Positions 52,256 to 62,787 of a DNA stretch of 64,000 nucleotides are shown here, piece after piece; positions within the stretch are counted from its first letter, which is position 1, and each line of letters opens with the position of its first letter. The translations under genes and the position numbers were made by a program. The stretch spans positions 2,101,501-2,165,500 of the forward strand of contig NZ_CP013023.1 in the NCBI RefSeq assembly GCF_001421015.2. The letters run 5' to 3'. This DNA is from Paenibacillus bovis (GTDB lineage: Bacteria; Bacillota; Bacilli; Paenibacillales; Paenibacillaceae). Under the pieces are notes generated by a model, which made no database searches, had not been told where the DNA came from, and saw only the letters and a list, made by a program, of their open reading frames with translations.

Positions 52256-54004
52256 ATGAGCGCGCAAATACCCAATGTGCAATCGACAGATGAATTACGA
52301 GAGAAATGGATGAAGCCTGAAGTCATTACAGGTTCGGAAATGCTGCTGCGCAGTCTGCTGTTGGAAGGTGTGGAATGTGTATTCGGATATCCGGGTGGAG
52401 CAGTATTGTACATCTACGATGCCATGCACGGATTCGATGATTTCAAGCATTTGTTAACACGGCACGAGCAGGGAGCGATTCATGCAGCTGATGGATATGC
52501 CCGTGCAAGCGGCAAAGTCGGCGTCTGCATCGCAACATCCGGTCCGGGAGCGACCAACCTGGTTACCGGAATCGCGACCGCTTATATGGATTCCGTACCC
52601 CTTGTTGTAATTACAGGCAATGTGGCAACGACACTGATCGGAACCGATGCTTTTCAGGAAGCGGATATTACCGGGATTACAATGCCAATCACCAAACACA
52701 GTTACCTGGTTCGCGATGTAGAGGATCTGCCAAGAATTATTCATGAAGCTTTCCATATCGCCAATACAGGACGCAAAGGTCCGGTGCTGATCGATATTCC
52801 CAAGGATGTATCGGCAGCCAAGTCTTTGTTCAAGCCGCATACCGAGCCGGTTATGATGCGCGGTTACAATCCGAGAGTACTGCCAAACAAGCTGCAGCTG
52901 GATAAGCTGCATCAGGCGATTGCCGAAGCCAAGCGTCCGCTGATTCTGGCAGGCGGTGGTGTCGTCTACTCCGGTGGTCATGAAGAATTGCTCAAGTTTG
53001 TGGAGACGACAGGCATTCCAATTACGACAACACTGCTCGGATTGGGCGGTTTCCCAAGCGGTCATGATCTGTGGATCGGTATGCCGGGGATGCACGGTAC
53101 GTATGCAGCGAACAACGCGATTCAGCAGTCGGATCTGCTGATCAGCATCGGAGCCCGTTTTGATGATCGGGTAACCGGCAAGTTGGATGGGTTTGCACCA
53201 CATGCTCGTATCGCACATATCGATATCGATCCGGCCGAGATTGGCAAAAATGTCAAAACCGACATTCCAATCGTAGGCGATGTGAAGACCGTGCTGGAAA
53301 TGCTCAATATCGAAGCTGGTCATTCCAGTTATGCCGATGAATGGCGCACCACTATCGCCGGTTGGAAAAAGGAAAAGCCTTTCCGTTACGACGACTCCGA
53401 AGAAGTACTGAAACCGCAGTGGGTCGTAGAAATGCTCAATGATACAACACGCGGCGAAGCTATTGTTACTACGGATGTAGGGCAGCATCAGATGTGGGCC
53501 GCCCAGTATTACCGGTTTAACAAACCGCGTTCATGGGTAACATCCGGCGGACTCGGTACGATGGGATTCGGATTCCCGTCTGCGATAGGCGCCCAGATGG
53601 CCAACCCGGAACGCCTGGTAATCTCGATCAACGGTGACGGCGGTATGCAGATGTGTGCACAGGAACTGGCAATCTGCGCGATCAATAATATCCCGGTCAA
53701 AGTTGTCGTGATGAATAATCAGGTGCTGGGTATGGTGAGACAGTGGCAGGAACTGATTTACGATAACCGGTACAGCCATATTGATCTCTCCGGTAGCCCG
53801 GACTTTGTCAAACTGGCTGAAGCTTATGGCGTCAAAGGATTGCGGGCAACGAACAAGCAGGAAGCTGCTGCAGCCTGGCAGGAAGCGATGGATACACCGG
53901 GTCCTGTTCTGGTAGAATTCGTAGTCAACAAGCATGAGAATGTGTATCCGATGGTTCCACAGGGAGCCACCATTGATCAAATGTTAATGGGGGATAAAGA
54001 ATGA
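52256..54004 (+). CDS. ilvB: Acetolactate synthase large (catalytic) subunit
   Basis: A 582-residue ThDP enzyme condensing two pyruvates (or pyruvate and 2-oxobutyrate) at the head of valine, leucine and isoleucine synthesis. FGYPGGAVLYIYD near 45 and RHEQGAIHAADGYAR near 70 (the ThDP-activating Glu), then the ThDP motif NGDGGMQM...INN near 459-486. FAD-dependent AHAS form by sequence. ATG at 52256 follows GGAGGAGG; an in-frame TTG at 52238 lies in that site. Stop overlaps ilvN start (ATGA). Confidence 0.96.
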   Translation: MSAQIPNVQSTDELREKWMKPEVITGSEMLLRSLLLEGVECVFGYPGGAVLYIYDAMHGFDDFKHLLTRHEQGAIHAADGYARASGKVGVCIATSGPGATNLVTGIATAYMDSVPLVVITGNVATTLIGTDAFQEADITGITMPITKHSYLVRDVEDLPRIIHEAFHIANTGRKGPVLIDIPKDVSAAKSLFKPHTEPVMMRGYNPRVLPNKLQLDKLHQAIAEAKRPLILAGGGVVYSGGHEELLKFVETTGIPITTTLLGLGGFPSGHDLWIGMPGMHGTYAANNAIQQSDLLISIGARFDDRVTGKLDGFAPHARIAHIDIDPAEIGKNVKTDIPIVGDVKTVLEMLNIEAGHSSYADEWRTTIAGWKKEKPFRYDDSEEVLKPQWVVEMLNDTTRGEAIVTTDVGQHQMWAAQYYRFNKPRSWVTSGGLGTMGFGFPSAIGAQMANPERLVISINGDGGMQMCAQELAICAINNIPVKVVVMNNQVLGMVRQWQELIYDNRYSHIDLSGSPDFVKLAEAYGVKGLRATNKQEAAAAWQEAMDTPGPVLVEFVVNKHENVYPMVPQGATIDQMLMGDKE

Positions 54005-54495
54005 TACCGACAACGCTGAAACATACCATCGCCGTATTAGTCAATGACCAGCCTGGCGTGCTGCAAAGAGTCTCCGGACTCTTTGGCCGCCGGGGATTCA
54101 ATATCGAGAGCATCACTGTCGGTCAATCGGAAGAAGCAGGCTTGTCCCGGATGGTTATTGTTACAACCGGTGACGAAAATACACTGGAGCAGGTGGAAAA
54201 GCAGCTTTACAAAATTATCGACGTAATCAAGGTTATCGATCTCAGCTCGCGTCCGATGGTTGCACGCGAACTGGCTCTAATCAAAGTTAAAGCCGAGCCG
54301 GCAGAGCGTCCCGAGATTATGGGAGTTATCGAGACGTTTCGCGCCGCTGTCGTGGATATCGGGCCAAGCAGCCTGATGGTACAGGTGGTCGGCGATACCG
54401 AGAAAATAGATGCCATGATCGAACTGCTCAAGCCTTATGGCATTCGGGAACTTTCCCGCACAGGCGCGACAGCGATGATACGCGGTAACGTGTAA
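54001..54495 (+). CDS. ilvN: Acetolactate synthase small (regulatory) subunit
   Basis: A 164-residue regulatory subunit. The N-terminal ACT domain (HTIAVLVNDQPGVLQRVSGLF, RRGFNIESITVG) binds valine for feedback inhibition, and the C-terminal domain (PEIMGVIETFRAAVVDIG) activates IlvB. Overlaps ilvB by four bases, ensuring balanced synthesis. Length is usual for Firmicutes (also called IlvH). Confidence 0.95.
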   Translation: MIPTTLKHTIAVLVNDQPGVLQRVSGLFGRRGFNIESITVGQSEEAGLSRMVIVTTGDENTLEQVEKQLYKIIDVIKVIDLSSRPMVARELALIKVKAEPAERPEIMGVIETFRAAVVDIGPSSLMVQVVGDTEKIDAMIELLKPYGIRELSRTGATAMIRGNV

Positions 54496-54620
54496 AAACA
54501 TAGTCATACCCGCTGACCAGAGCGGGGATTTGAGAAGGACATTCAGTACTTACGAATTGGCAAGACTGTAATAAAAGAGATAACCGACAAGATCTCTTCA
54601 TCAGGCTGCATGAATCGATT

Positions 54621-54661
54621 GGACAATACTGAATCCATAGATGCTATCTGATTGTCCTTTT
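54621..54661 (+). terminator. Intercistronic hairpin between ilvN and ilvC
   Basis: GGACAAT (54621-54627) pairs with ATTGTCC (54651-54657), then TTTT. A second hairpin CCCGCT/AGCGGG lies near 54509-54526. These may cause partial termination or mRNA processing in the 249-bp gap. Confidence 0.5.
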
Positions 54662-54663
54662 GA

Positions 54664-55734
<1,071 letters not shown>

Positions 55735-55814
55735 GATTTGAACATTTGAGTTGAGGGAGGCGGGGTTGAGATACGGTCGCTCCGGGAAAAGATGGTTCGG
55801 TCGATCGCTGTTAC

Positions 55815-55858
55815 GATCTGGTTTTTTGAACGACTGCTTCAGCAGTCAAAGTCAGATC
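55815..55858 (+). other. Nested hairpin in ilvC-leuA spacer
   Basis: GATCTG (55815-55820) pairs with CAGATC (55853-55858), enclosing GACTGC-TTCA-GCAGTC (55832-55847). It lies in a 282-bp spacer with no convincing gene; a 62-codon frame at 55792 lacks a ribosome site. It may stabilise the mRNA. Confidence 0.45.
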
Positions 55859-56016
55859 CTAAAGGCGAACGCTTTGTTTCTTTCGAATCATTCTTTTCCT
55901 TCCGCTGGCACGTATCCAACCTGCCTGCCGCAAATCAATTTAACATCCTTATTGGTACATTCATGATTTGCAGCATATAGAATTATTTTCACCTATAAAA
56001 ACAAGGAGGTGCGATA

Positions 56017-57561
56017 ATGCGTAAAATTTATATTTTCGATACTACGCTGAGAGATGGAGAACAATCGCCAGGGGTTAATTTGAATACCCGTGAGAAAGTG
56101 GAGATTGCGCATCAGCTCGAGCGTCTGGGTGTCGATCGTATTGAAGCTGGTTTTCCTGCGGCATCGCCCGGAGATCTGGCAGCGGTTAATGCTGTGGCAC
56201 GTGCAGTGAAGAATGCGAGCGTTATTGGTCTGTCGCGTTCCAGAGAGCAAGATATCGATGCGGTACGCGAGGCGCTGAAGGGGGCGCAAGATCCGTGCCT
56301 GCATCTGTTCCTGGCGACTTCACCGATTCACCGCCAGTACAAGCTGCGTATGGAAAAAGAACAGGTCAAGGATACGGCCCGTTCAGCGATCCGTTATGCG
56401 CGCAAATATTTTGATAAAGTGGAATTCTCCCTGGAAGATGCAGGACGTACCGAGCTGGAATTTATCGCGGAGATGACCAAAATGGCGATCGAAGAAGGCG
56501 CATACGTCGTCAATCTGCCGGATACAGTCGGCTACCTCTCTCCCTATGAATACGGCAATATTTTCAAATATGTCAAAGAAAACGTGCCTGGTGTGGAAAA
56601 AGTACAATTGAGCGCGCACTGTCATGATGATCTGGGGATGGCAACAGCCAATGCGCTGGCAGCGATTCTGAATGGTGCGGATCAGATCGAAGGCACGATT
56701 AACGGTATCGGCGAGCGTGCCGGGAATACAGCACTGGAAGAAGTAGCATTGGCTCTGGAAACCAGACAGGACTTTTACCAGGCGAAGACATCGTTTACCC
56801 TATCCGAGATCGCGCGTACGAGCCGTCTGGTCAGCAAACTGACCGGTATGGTCGTACCAGGGAACAAAGCGATTGTCGGAGCAAATGCGTTTGCTCATGA
56901 ATCCGGTATTCACCAGGATGGCATGCTCAAGGAGAAATCCACGTACGAGATCATGACACCGGAGACCATCGGCTTCAAAGAGAGCAAGCTGGTCATGGGC
57001 AAGCACTCCGGCCGCCACGCGTTCCGCGAGCATCTGATCGAACTGGGCTTCGAGCTGGATGAAGAAGCGATTAATACCGCTTTTGCCAAATTCAAGATTC
57101 TGGCGGACAAAAAGAAAGAAATTACCGAGGATGATCTGTTTGCGCTGCTGGAAGAGCGCATGACCGATGCACCGGAATTTTTCCAACTGGATTCCCTGTT
57201 TGTTTCCTTTGACAGTGAATCTGCACCGGTTGCCAAAGTGCGCCTGACTACAGCCGATGGCGAAGTACGTCTGGAAGAGTCCAGCGGTAACGGTGCAGTA
57301 GACTCTATCTATAATGCGATCGACAAGGCTTCACAGGAAGATGTAACTCTGGCTGATTATTCGATCAAAGCGGTTACGCAGGGCAAGGATGCTCTTGGTG
57401 AGGTGCATGTCGCGCTGACCCAGGAAGGTATTACGGCCCAGGGACGCGGTGTCAGCACGGATATCCTCGAAGCGAGCGCCCGCGCCTATGTCGATTCACT
57501 GAACCGTCTGGTAGAAAAGCGCAAAACCTATGGCAGACGCGACAATATCAGCATGATCTAA
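56017..57561 (+). CDS. leuA: 2-isopropylmalate synthase
   Basis: A 514-residue enzyme condensing acetyl-CoA with 2-oxoisovalerate, the committed step to leucine. [13 protein letters not shown] at 7-19 and [17 protein letters not shown] near 200-216 hold the catalytic and metal-binding residues; the C-terminal LeuA_dimer domain (~395-510) binds leucine for feedback control. AAGGAGGTG precedes the ATG. Likely co-transcribed with ilvBNC from the T-box promoter. leuB does not follow directly. Confidence 0.96.
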   Translation: MRKIYIFDTTLRDGEQSPGVNLNTREKVEIAHQLERLGVDRIEAGFPAASPGDLAAVNAVARAVKNASVIGLSRSREQDIDAVREALKGAQDPCLHLFLATSPIHRQYKLRMEKEQVKDTARSAIRYARKYFDKVEFSLEDAGRTELEFIAEMTKMAIEEGAYVVNLPDTVGYLSPYEYGNIFKYVKENVPGVEKVQLSAHCHDDLGMATANALAAILNGADQIEGTINGIGERAGNTALEEVALALETRQDFYQAKTSFTLSEIARTSRLVSKLTGMVVPGNKAIVGANAFAHESGIHQDGMLKEKSTYEIMTPETIGFKESKLVMGKHSGRHAFREHLIELGFELDEEAINTAFAKFKILADKKKEITEDDLFALLEERMTDAPEFFQLDSLFVSFDSESAPVAKVRLTTADGEVRLEESSGNGAVDSIYNAIDKASQEDVTLADYSIKAVTQGKDALGEVHVALTQEGITAQGRGVSTDILEASARAYVDSLNRLVEKRKTYGRRDNISMI

Positions 57562-57632
57562 TCACAGCGCATTATCCTTGTGCATAAAAACAAAGAATAT
57601 AAATAGGATCAGACCGTCCCCGCAGGATAGAT

Positions 57633-57671
57633 CGGCATTCTCTTATTTCTGGTTGCAGAAACAGAATGCCG
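57633..57671 (+). terminator. Hairpin after leuA
   Basis: CGGCATTCT (57633-57641) pairs with AGAATGCCG (57663-57671), with an inner TTTCTG-GTTG-CAGAAA stem. The T-tract is short (TATTCCC). Confidence 0.6.
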
Positions 57672-57786
57672 TATTCCCTGAGGGGATATTTGCCATGTCC
57701 GTTATAATATATTTCCATATCCTTTCTTTCAAAAAAATCCGAAATGAAGGTTGTAAAAGTCTCTGTATTTTTACCTTTATAGATGA

Positions 57787-57854
57787 ACCCTCAAAAGCAG
57801 CCAGTCATGACAAACACATCACGGTTACACATCAGATGCTGACTATTTGAGGGT
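57787..57854. repeat. Inverted repeat before hypothetical gene
   Basis: ACCCTCAAA (57787-57795) and TTTGAGGGT (57846-57854) form a perfect 9-bp inverted repeat enclosing 50 bp, ending 26 bp before the next start. It could be a promoter-proximal operator pair or an RNA hairpin. Confidence 0.5.
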
Positions 57855-57880
57855 ATACTCAATCAAGGGAGGAATTACTC

Positions 57881-58963
57881 ATGAAGGACAGTGGACGTGA
57901 TTTGACGATCGAAGCCGTGGATACGACAGGTGTGGCACAGTATGATATCGAGTCAGCAACGCGAGGAGGTACACACAGGCTGATGGTCAGCGATAATCCG
58001 GAGACACTGAGCGAATCGACTTTTCCGGTGCGTCAGGGAACGCTCTGGCATGATGTTGTACGCAGCAGCGGCAGTACAATTACCCACCGGGTATTTGGAT
58101 GGCATTACAATGTGCTCACCACTCCGGTCAAAGTAGGGATCACCGTAGAGAACCGTGCCAATCATGGTGCGCTGCGCATCGAAGAAGTAACCCGCGAATA
58201 TCGTATTGGTGGAGACGAAGTAAACTGGATTACAGATATTGGCGCCAGCATTTCCCGGGCAATTCTGGCACATACGACAGATGATCGTACACCGAATGCT
58301 GCTCTGATCAAGCAGCAGCAATCCGGGCTAATCGAGGAGTTTATTATTCCACCGGGCAAGCTGCTCGGATTCACCTATGATTTTACAGTGAAAAGTACAG
58401 ATAGTGGGGAAATGCTGTATACCGTGCGGACAGCAGCTTCCCGCGATACAGCCTATGATCTGACACTGATCAAAAGCGCGCCGCTCCCGCCAGCTCCGCA
58501 GGCGCATCCGCGAGGCAATTGGACATTCTCGGAGACCAATGCTGTTACTCCGGTCTATACGGTAGGTACAGCGCGTGCAATCTATCCTACTGCTGCCAAA
58601 GTGAAAAAAGACGGTTCATTGCCAGCCGATCAGCTGTTCACGGCTGCAGCGAGCGAACTGCCGGAGCTGTCGCTGGATAACCGGGCGCAGTTTGGCGTCA
58701 TCTATAACGTGACTGTACCGGTATACAATCCGGGTTCCCAGAAAAAGACGGTTCAGATCTCACTGAATCCGCGCGGCGGCAGCTACGGGGGAGCCGTACG
58801 GATGAACGATACGGTCTATGGAGTACCACTCATGCGTACCAACAAACAAAAGGCACCGGTCTATGTAGCTAGCGTCCCGCCGGGCAACAGCAAGTATACC
58901 TTTAGCCTGATGATTGCCGGAGCTTCATCCACACCGCTCGGTATTTTGCTGGAGACGCTGTAA
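57881..58963 (+). CDS. Hypothetical beta-rich protein between leuA and leuB
   Basis: A 360-residue protein that I do not recognise. There is no signal peptide or membrane helix. The predicted make-up is beta-strand-rich throughout, with repeating segments such as TTPVKVGITVENRANHGALRIEEV near residue 85 and YNVTVPVYNPGSQKKTVQISLNPRGG near 280, suggesting two or more Ig-like or galactose-binding-like sandwiches. GGGAGG precedes the ATG. Related domains are often found in exported Paenibacillus proteins, so an N-terminal region may have been lost. It is ended by its own terminator. Confidence 0.65.
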   Translation: MKDSGRDLTIEAVDTTGVAQYDIESATRGGTHRLMVSDNPETLSESTFPVRQGTLWHDVVRSSGSTITHRVFGWHYNVLTTPVKVGITVENRANHGALRIEEVTREYRIGGDEVNWITDIGASISRAILAHTTDDRTPNAALIKQQQSGLIEEFIIPPGKLLGFTYDFTVKSTDSGEMLYTVRTAASRDTAYDLTLIKSAPLPPAPQAHPRGNWTFSETNAVTPVYTVGTARAIYPTAAKVKKDGSLPADQLFTAAASELPELSLDNRAQFGVIYNVTVPVYNPGSQKKTVQISLNPRGGSYGGAVRMNDTVYGVPLMRTNKQKAPVYVASVPPGNSKYTFSLMIAGASSTPLGILLETL

Positions 58964-59341
58964 GTATTTCTTTGGAGGACGCTGCAGGATTTCAGAGAAC
59001 TTTATAAGAACTTCGCAAAACGTTGCAAGTACGGCTGGATAGAATGATATTGACAGAACGATAATAGTATTCGTTTGCAGTAATAAATATGGCCTATAAA
59101 AAAGCTCCGCTGGATAATATTCGCCAGCGGAGCTTTTGTTGCGTATTGCAGTGCTTTGATTGCTGATTGGCAGTAGATAGCACAACAGCTACTGTCTGGT
59201 TTTGCCCTGTATGAGGCAGGAGCAAGATGCAAATTACCAAGTACTTTTATTCAAGTAGTATATGAAATTCAGTATAATCATCCGCTATAGCAGACTAACT
59301 GCATCATTGCTAAACGTTTAACTGATAAAATGATGCTCTGC
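58964..59341. other. 378-bp region between hypothetical gene and aldo/keto reductase gene
   Basis: Apart from the terminator at 59098-59137 nothing with a clear signal was seen. Both flanking genes end here. Confidence 0.5.
59098..59137. terminator. Terminator after hypothetical beta-rich gene
   Basis: AAAAGCTCCGCTGG pairs with CCAGCGGAGCTTTT (ending 59137) around a 10-nt loop; A and T flanks make it usable in both directions. Confidence 0.88.
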
Positions 59342-60322
59342 TTACCAGGCGTAAGCTTTTGGAGCCGCTCCACCCGGGCCAGGGAAAATCTCGTCCAGAC
59401 GGTTCATAGTAGATTCATCCAGCTTCACATCCAGGATGCGCAGCGAACTCTCGAACTGTTCGGATGTACGAGGTCCAATAATCGGAGCGGTTACCGACGG
59501 ATTAGCCAGTACCCATGCCAACGCAACCACATCCTGCGGTTCGCCCAGTTCTTCACACAGTGAAGCAAACTGTTCCAGCTGCTGCTTGTGTTTCTCTACG
59601 CGCTCGGTATTGCCGCCACTGCGGGAGCCTTCGATTTTTTTGAGTGCATTGCGTCCGAGTAATCCACCATCCAGCGGACTCCATGGGATTACGCCCAGTC
59701 CCAGCTCTTTGGCTGCAGGCAGTACTTCCAGCTCCGGCTCGCGGCAGAGCAGGCTGTATTTGTGCTGCTCGGATACGAGTCCGAGGAAATGGCGCTTTTC
59801 CGCTTCTTTCTGGGCAATAGCAATATGCCAGGCAGCAAAGTTACTGGAGCCTACATAGCCGATTTTACCCTGCTGAACCGCCACTTCAAAAGCACCCCAC
59901 AGTTCATCCCAGCTGATCCGGGAATCTTCGTGATGCATTTGATACAGTTCCACATGATCCGTCTGCAGGCGCTTGAGTGAGCCTTCCAGATGTCTGCGGA
60001 TTTTATAGGCTGACAGGCCACCTTCATCATTGGGACCGTCGGTTTCATCACCCATTTTGCCATATACTTTGGTAGCGAGCACGACCTTTTCGCGTCGTCC
60101 GCCACCCTGCTTGAACCAGCGTCCGATAATCTCTTCGGTAGCACCTGCTCCTATTTTGAATCCGTATACATTTGCAGTATCAAAAAAATTGACACCTGCG
60201 TCCAGAGCAGCATCCATAATGCGGAAAGATTCCTTCTCATCTGTGACTGGTCCAAAATTCATGGTGCCCAAACAGATCCGGCTGACTTTCAAACCTGACT
60301 TGCCAAGATATGAATATTCCAT
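59342..60322 (-). CDS. Aldo/keto reductase
   Basis: A 326-residue NADPH-dependent TIM-barrel enzyme. LGKSGLKVSRICLGTMNFG at 6-24, FDTANVYG near 55 (catalytic Asp and Tyr), KVYGKMG near 88-94 (Lys) and the MHHEDSRISWDE with catalytic His near 135. The C-terminal WVLANPSVTAPIIGPRTSEQ is the cofactor-binding region of the AKR11/12-like group. ATG at 60322 follows AAAGGAG; 28 upstream in-frame residues are unsupported. Substrate unknown; inserted between leuA and leuB on the opposite strand. Confidence 0.9.
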   Translation of the reverse strand: MEYSYLGKSGLKVSRICLGTMNFGPVTDEKESFRIMDAALDAGVNFFDTANVYGFKIGAGATEEIIGRWFKQGGGRREKVVLATKVYGKMGDETDGPNDEGGLSAYKIRRHLEGSLKRLQTDHVELYQMHHEDSRISWDELWGAFEVAVQQGKIGYVGSSNFAAWHIAIAQKEAEKRHFLGLVSEQHKYSLLCREPELEVLPAAKELGLGVIPWSPLDGGLLGRNALKKIEGSRSGGNTERVEKHKQQLEQFASLCEELGEPQDVVALAWVLANPSVTAPIIGPRTSEQFESSLRILDVKLDESTMNRLDEIFPGPGGAAPKAYAW

Positions 60323-60764
60323 TATTGCCCACTCCTTTGGTTGATTGGATAAAGTAAACTGGCAGCGTTCCGGTACTATTCTATTCCTCCTGAGCAGCAA
60401 GTTCAAATTCGCCGACCCAATATATGGAATAAATGACTATGACTATACCTGGTATAACAATAAGGAAGTGCTAGAAAGTTAATTTGGCATTTGTTCTCAT
60501 ATAAATAAAGGACAGGCATAAGAAAATACGGTAAATACAATAATTAGAAGCCACCCAATACGAGAAGCTCATCCCAATTTGTATGTATAATCACTCTAAG
60601 TATCGATTTATTTATAGGTTATATCTATTAACGTGATAGTTTGTGTATCTTGGCGCATATCTGACATGTATGTTAAAACTGAGTATAAGTAATAAACGAA
60701 ACGTTCGAATATTCAACTATCATGCAGATGCGGATCAGCCGCTAACCAAAGGAGAGTCATAGAT
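60323..60764. other. 442-bp divergent region before leuB
   Basis: AT-rich; no T-box or other known leader was found for leuB. A small GCGG/CCGC hairpin (near 60729-60742) lies just before the ribosome site. No gene seen. Confidence 0.5.
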
Positions 60765-61847
60765 ATGGCAGACGTCAAAAAAATCGCAGTAATCGCCGGT
60801 GACGGAATCGGACCGGAAGTCGTAGCAGAAGCGGAAAAAGTATTGAGAAAAACCGAAGAGGTATTCGGCTATTCTTTCGAGACTGAACATGCCTTATTCG
60901 GCGGAATCGCTATCGATGAAAAGGGAACTCCCCTTCCGGAAGAAACGCTGCGCGTTTGTAAAAGTGCCGATGCCGTACTGCTTGGCGCGGTAGGCGGTCC
61001 CAAATGGGATAACAACTCCAAAGAGCTGCGTCCGGAGACCGGATTGCTCGGCATTCGCAAGGAACTGGGCCTGTTCTCCAATCTCCGTCCGGCAGTTGTA
61101 TTTGACTGCCTCAAGGAAGCGTCCACACTCAAACCGGAAGTGCTTGAAGGTACCGACCTGATGGTAGTACGCGAGCTGACCGGCGGCATCTACTTTGGAG
61201 ACAAGCTGAGAAGACAGGGAGCACATGGGGAAGAAGCAGTAGATACCTGCGTATACAATGTTACCGAGATCGAGCGTATTGCCAGACAGGCATTCGAAAT
61301 CGCCCAGGGACGCCGCAAAAAGCTTGCTTCGGTAGACAAAGCGAACGTGCTGGAGACTTCCCGTCTGTGGCGCGAGACTGTAAACCGTATTGCGCCGGAA
61401 TACCCGGATGTAGAGCTGGAGCATGTACTGGTAGATAACTGTGCGATGCAGCTGCTGCGTCGTCCATCGAGCTTTGACGTTATCGTTACCGAGAATATGT
61501 TTGGAGATATTCTGAGTGACGAAGCGGCGATGCTGACTGGGTCAATCGGTATGCTGGCCTCCGCTTCACTGGGGGAAGGCAGCTTTGGATTGTATGAGCC
61601 GGTACACGGTTCGGCGCCGGATATCGCAGGACAGGGACTGGCGAATCCGATTGCGACCATTCTCTCACTCGCGCTGATGTTCCGCACGACTTTTGGATAC
61701 AGTGAAGCCGCAGATGCAATTGAGTCCGCGATAGCACGAGTGCTCGATGAAGGTCATCGTACAGCCGATATTGCGGTAGACAAGAGCAAAGCACTGTCTA
61801 CGACGCAAATGGGCGATCTGATTGTAGCCGCTATCCAAAAAGTATAG
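60765..61847 (+). CDS. leuB: 3-isopropylmalate dehydrogenase
   Basis: A 360-residue LeuB that oxidises and decarboxylates 3-isopropylmalate with NAD+. [10 protein letters not shown] at 9-18, ELTGGIYFG near 139-147, and [21 protein letters not shown] near 244 with [16 protein letters not shown] near 272-287 are the family signature. AAAGGAG precedes the ATG. It has its own upstream region and is cut off from leuA by two genes; leuC and leuD are not in the window. Confidence 0.96.
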   Translation: MADVKKIAVIAGDGIGPEVVAEAEKVLRKTEEVFGYSFETEHALFGGIAIDEKGTPLPEETLRVCKSADAVLLGAVGGPKWDNNSKELRPETGLLGIRKELGLFSNLRPAVVFDCLKEASTLKPEVLEGTDLMVVRELTGGIYFGDKLRRQGAHGEEAVDTCVYNVTEIERIARQAFEIAQGRRKKLASVDKANVLETSRLWRETVNRIAPEYPDVELEHVLVDNCAMQLLRRPSSFDVIVTENMFGDILSDEAAMLTGSIGMLASASLGEGSFGLYEPVHGSAPDIAGQGLANPIATILSLALMFRTTFGYSEAADAIESAIARVLDEGHRTADIAVDKSKALSTTQMGDLIVAAIQKV

Positions 61848-61980
61848 TTCTACTCACTGCTGCACAAGCTTTTCGTAGCACACATTTCAGGCTGTCAGGC
61901 AGAACATCCCTGCCGATAGCAACTTAAAGTGCGATACGGATAACAAGCTGATTTGTATCTATTTTCACCTTCTCAAATGT

Positions 61981-62019
61981 ACCCCTTTATCGGCGCTTTT
62001 TACGAATAAAGGGGTTTTG
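61981..62019 (+). terminator. Terminator after leuB
   Basis: ACCCCTTTA (61981-61989) pairs with TAAAGGGGT (62007-62015), then TTT. Confidence 0.8.
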
Positions 62020-62142
62020 TCTTACCCGGAAAAGGTGTAAAATAGAGATAAGCTGGTTAATAATCTTTCACAAACATGGATTTAACATTGATGCGAAGTC
62101 GCTTTTTACGATTATAGAATCATGTCTGGAGGGAGAACTACG

Positions 62143-62547
62143 ATGAGCTTTTGCTGTGGCGGCAGTATGATTGGAACGAAAGGGACCCTCAAACATTTTC
62201 GAACCCAGGTTCATAATGTTCCTCTGCTGGTGTGCCCGGTGTGTGAACGTATCGAAGTGCATTACAAAGTGGAGAATGAGTACGAGATTCTCGCGGAATA
62301 TGCGCATGATGACGGTACACCGGAAATCGATTTCCAGGATTATGTGATGGAAGACGATAACACCATGTTCGAGAACTGCGTGAATGTGGAAGAGGATGAC
62401 CCTGTAGATATGGTGCAGCGACAGATTGATATGAGTCTGGATCTGCTGGCAGTAGCCAAGGAAATCAAGGATGAAAAATGGGAACGTGATCTGAAAAGAC
62501 GGCTTGCTGTTATGAGTATGCGTCGTTCGCGTCTTCAGCATAAATAA
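62143..62547 (+). CDS. Small zinc-finger-like hypothetical protein
   Basis: A 134-residue protein. The N-terminal part has four cysteines: Cys-Cys in MSFCCGG and CPVC near residue 32-35, which would fit a zinc ribbon. The following segment is acidic and helical (YEILAEYAHDDGTPEIDFQDYV, EDDPVDMVQRQIDMSLDLL), and the end is basic (KRRLAVMSMRRSRLQHK). I do not recognise a function. ATG at 62143 is set by TGGAGGGAG; seven upstream in-frame residues are not supported. Single gene with its own terminator. Confidence 0.75.
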   Translation: MSFCCGGSMIGTKGTLKHFRTQVHNVPLLVCPVCERIEVHYKVENEYEILAEYAHDDGTPEIDFQDYVMEDDNTMFENCVNVEEDDPVDMVQRQIDMSLDLLAVAKEIKDEKWERDLKRRLAVMSMRRSRLQHK

Positions 62548-62601
62548 TATATAGAAATGATCGTTTACAACAAATAGAAGTGCATTACGATTTATTTCTT
62601 C

Positions 62602-62633
62602 AAAGAGCAGCCTGTGAATGGCTGCTCTTTTTC
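62602..62633 (+). terminator. Terminator after zinc-finger-like gene
   Basis: AAAGAGCAGCC (62602-62612) pairs with GGCTGCTCTTT (62620-62630), then T residues. Confidence 0.88.
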
Positions 62634-62787
62634 ATTTGGCGTAGAAACATTGTATGATAGAGGGGCAGTAGTATCTTCTGCTGCACCGAAGAATGGGCCT
62701 TCTCTACAACAACGAGAATAGTGGCTCAATAGCTGGATACATAGGGTTTGGATAGATTATGGTTTGATATGGAAAGGAAGTGACTGC

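Noticed and set aside
55751..55980. Two overlapping 60-70 codon frames between ilvC and leuA
   Set aside because: No ribosome site, no recognisable sequence, and the region folds into a nested hairpin; more likely untranslated spacer.
57578..57850. 90-codon frame between leuA and the beta-rich gene
   Set aside because: It runs through two inverted repeats, lacks a ribosome site and has no coding-like composition.
60407..60764. Possible T-box before leuB
   Set aside because: No TGGNACC-type core and no terminator/antiterminator pair were seen.
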